This document shows positions 63,164 to 64,000 of a DNA stretch of 64,000 nucleotides, piece by piece (positions within the stretch are counted from its first letter, which is position 1; every line of letters begins with the position of its first letter). Where the stretch lies: the NCBI RefSeq assembly GCF_004358105.1, contig NZ_SMYL01000002.1, positions 310,001 through 374,000 of the forward strand, read 5' to 3'. The position numbers and the translations under genes were made by a program. Source of the DNA: Sapientia aquatica (lineage in GTDB: Bacteria > Pseudomonadota > Gammaproteobacteria > Burkholderiales > Burkholderiaceae_D). Under the pieces are notes generated by a model. The model was not told the origin of the DNA and searched no databases. It saw only the letters and a program-made list of their open reading frames with translations.

Positions 63164-63718
63164 ATGCAAGACCAAGCAAAACCAGAAGTGCAAAACGATC
63201 AAGTAGAGCAAGCGCCAGCGACGCCCGAAGTGGAAGAGCCGGTCGTCGTGGCAGTTGATTCCGACTTTGAAGAAAAATTACTTCAAACCGAAGCGAAATT
63301 AGCTGAACTGCAAGACGCCTACTTACGCGCTAAAGCCGATGGTGAAAATATTCGACGTCGCGCACAAGATGACATTAGCAAGGCGCATAAATTCGCGGTA
63401 GAAAGCTTTGCCGAATCAATGATTCCAGTCAAAGACAGCCTAGAAATGGCCCTCAAAATTGAGAACGTCACCGTGGAATCGCTCAAAGAAGGTACTGAAG
63501 TGACCTTGCGCCAGTTGGTTAATGCGTTTGAAAAAAACCGTTTGTTAGAAATTAATCCAGTACGTGGCGAGAAGTTAGACCCAGCCAAACACCAAGCGGT
63601 ATCAATGGTGCCAGCCGATCAAGACGCTAATACGGTGGTGGAAGTTTTGCAAAAGGGTTACACCATTGCTGATCGTCTGTTAAGACCGGCACTCGTAACG
63701 GTGGCTCAAGCCAAATAG
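63164..63718 (+). CDS. grpE: Nucleotide exchange factor GrpE
   Basis: 184 residues, strong ribosome site (GGAGG). An acidic, Pro-rich N-terminus precedes a long coiled coil (about 35-85) with [19 protein letters not shown]; the C-terminal beta domain has [13 protein letters not shown] and [21 protein letters not shown] (key parts). GrpE releases ADP from DnaK. It is followed by dnaK after 127 bp. Confidence 0.97.
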   Translation: MQDQAKPEVQNDQVEQAPATPEVEEPVVVAVDSDFEEKLLQTEAKLAELQDAYLRAKADGENIRRRAQDDISKAHKFAVESFAESMIPVKDSLEMALKIENVTVESLKEGTEVTLRQLVNAFEKNRLLEINPVRGEKLDPAKHQAVSMVPADQDANTVVEVLQKGYTIADRLLRPALVTVAQAK

Positions 63719-63761
63719 TTCCAAAAACTAGCGAAAATGGCGCAAAAAGCTCAAAAAATCG

Positions 63762-63789
63762 CTTGAAAATCGCTTTTTTCGCCTTATAT
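63762..63789 (+). promoter_or_regulatory. Second sigma-32-like promoter, before dnaK
   Basis: CTTGAAA at 63762-63768 and CCTTATAT at 63782-63789, also with a 13-bp spacer. The -10 is a weaker match than that of grpE. Confidence 0.5.
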
Positions 63790-63815
63790 ACCATTCATAG
63801 CAGCAACAATATTAA

Positions 63816-64000
<185 letters not shown>

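Overview
The window looks like chromosomal DNA of a betaproteobacterium of the Burkholderiales, most likely an Oxalobacteraceae relative such as Undibacterium. This is inferred from the gene set (waaC, phosphomannomutase, grpE-dnaK, leucine dehydrogenase, OprB porin, DUF945 and DUF1294 proteins) and the roughly 50% GC feel; no rRNA gene is present to settle it. I see no tRNA, rRNA, CRISPR array, insertion sequence or phage gene. About 50 genes are supported, two of them cut by the window edges.

Layout. 1-1474: small membrane proteins. 1884-10313: a sugar-type periplasmic binding protein with an OmpR/EnvZ-type two-component pair but no permease beside it, then a TonB-dependent receptor and a GluP-type sugar transporter. 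10465-16398: a catalytically empty N-terminal fragment of an M1 aminopeptidase, a DUF1294 protein, a TonB-like protein, and a heme oxygenase/bacteriophytochrome/diguanylate cyclase set in which the phytochrome and GGDEF parts are separated by an in-frame TAA. 16762-24924: a two-domain methylglyoxal-synthase-like protein, tandem SBP_bac_3 paralogues, a secreted protein of unknown function, a full-length M1 aminopeptidase and a tandem HD-GYP protein. 25001-34521: an RND efflux pair, DUF3016, an acyltransferase, a GGDEF-EAL protein and a DmeF-type metal exporter.

35038-48124 is a complete glycan-uptake locus: TonB-dependent receptor, ROK sugar kinase, PAS histidine kinase, FixJ-type response regulator, CUT1 ABC transporter (binding protein, two permeases, ATPase) and a cytoplasmic GH9 glycosidase. 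48207-53336 holds DUF945, leucine dehydrogenase, a plant-EXORDIUM-like secreted protein and an NTF2-like protein. 53473-57409 is an apparent iron-regulated operon (OprB porin, beta-propeller protein, Dyp-type peroxidase EfeB) behind a Fur box. 57727-64000: an MFS exporter, a stand-alone Rieske oxygenase, waaC, phosphomannomutase, and grpE-dnaK with two sigma-32-like promoters.

The most interesting signals are regulatory. (1) Two tandem 18-bp inverted repeats, 22 bp apart, lie upstream of both the glycan receptor gene and the glycan ABC operon; the FixJ-type regulator encoded between them is the natural candidate to bind them. (2) A direct repeat of GATGAAC-like half-sites with exact 21-bp spacing, matching the LytTR-family operator pattern, lies upstream of three genes: the M1 aminopeptidase, its truncated paralogue and the RND efflux operon. 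No LytTR protein is encoded here. (3) The in-frame stop splits an otherwise intact phytochrome-diguanylate cyclase.
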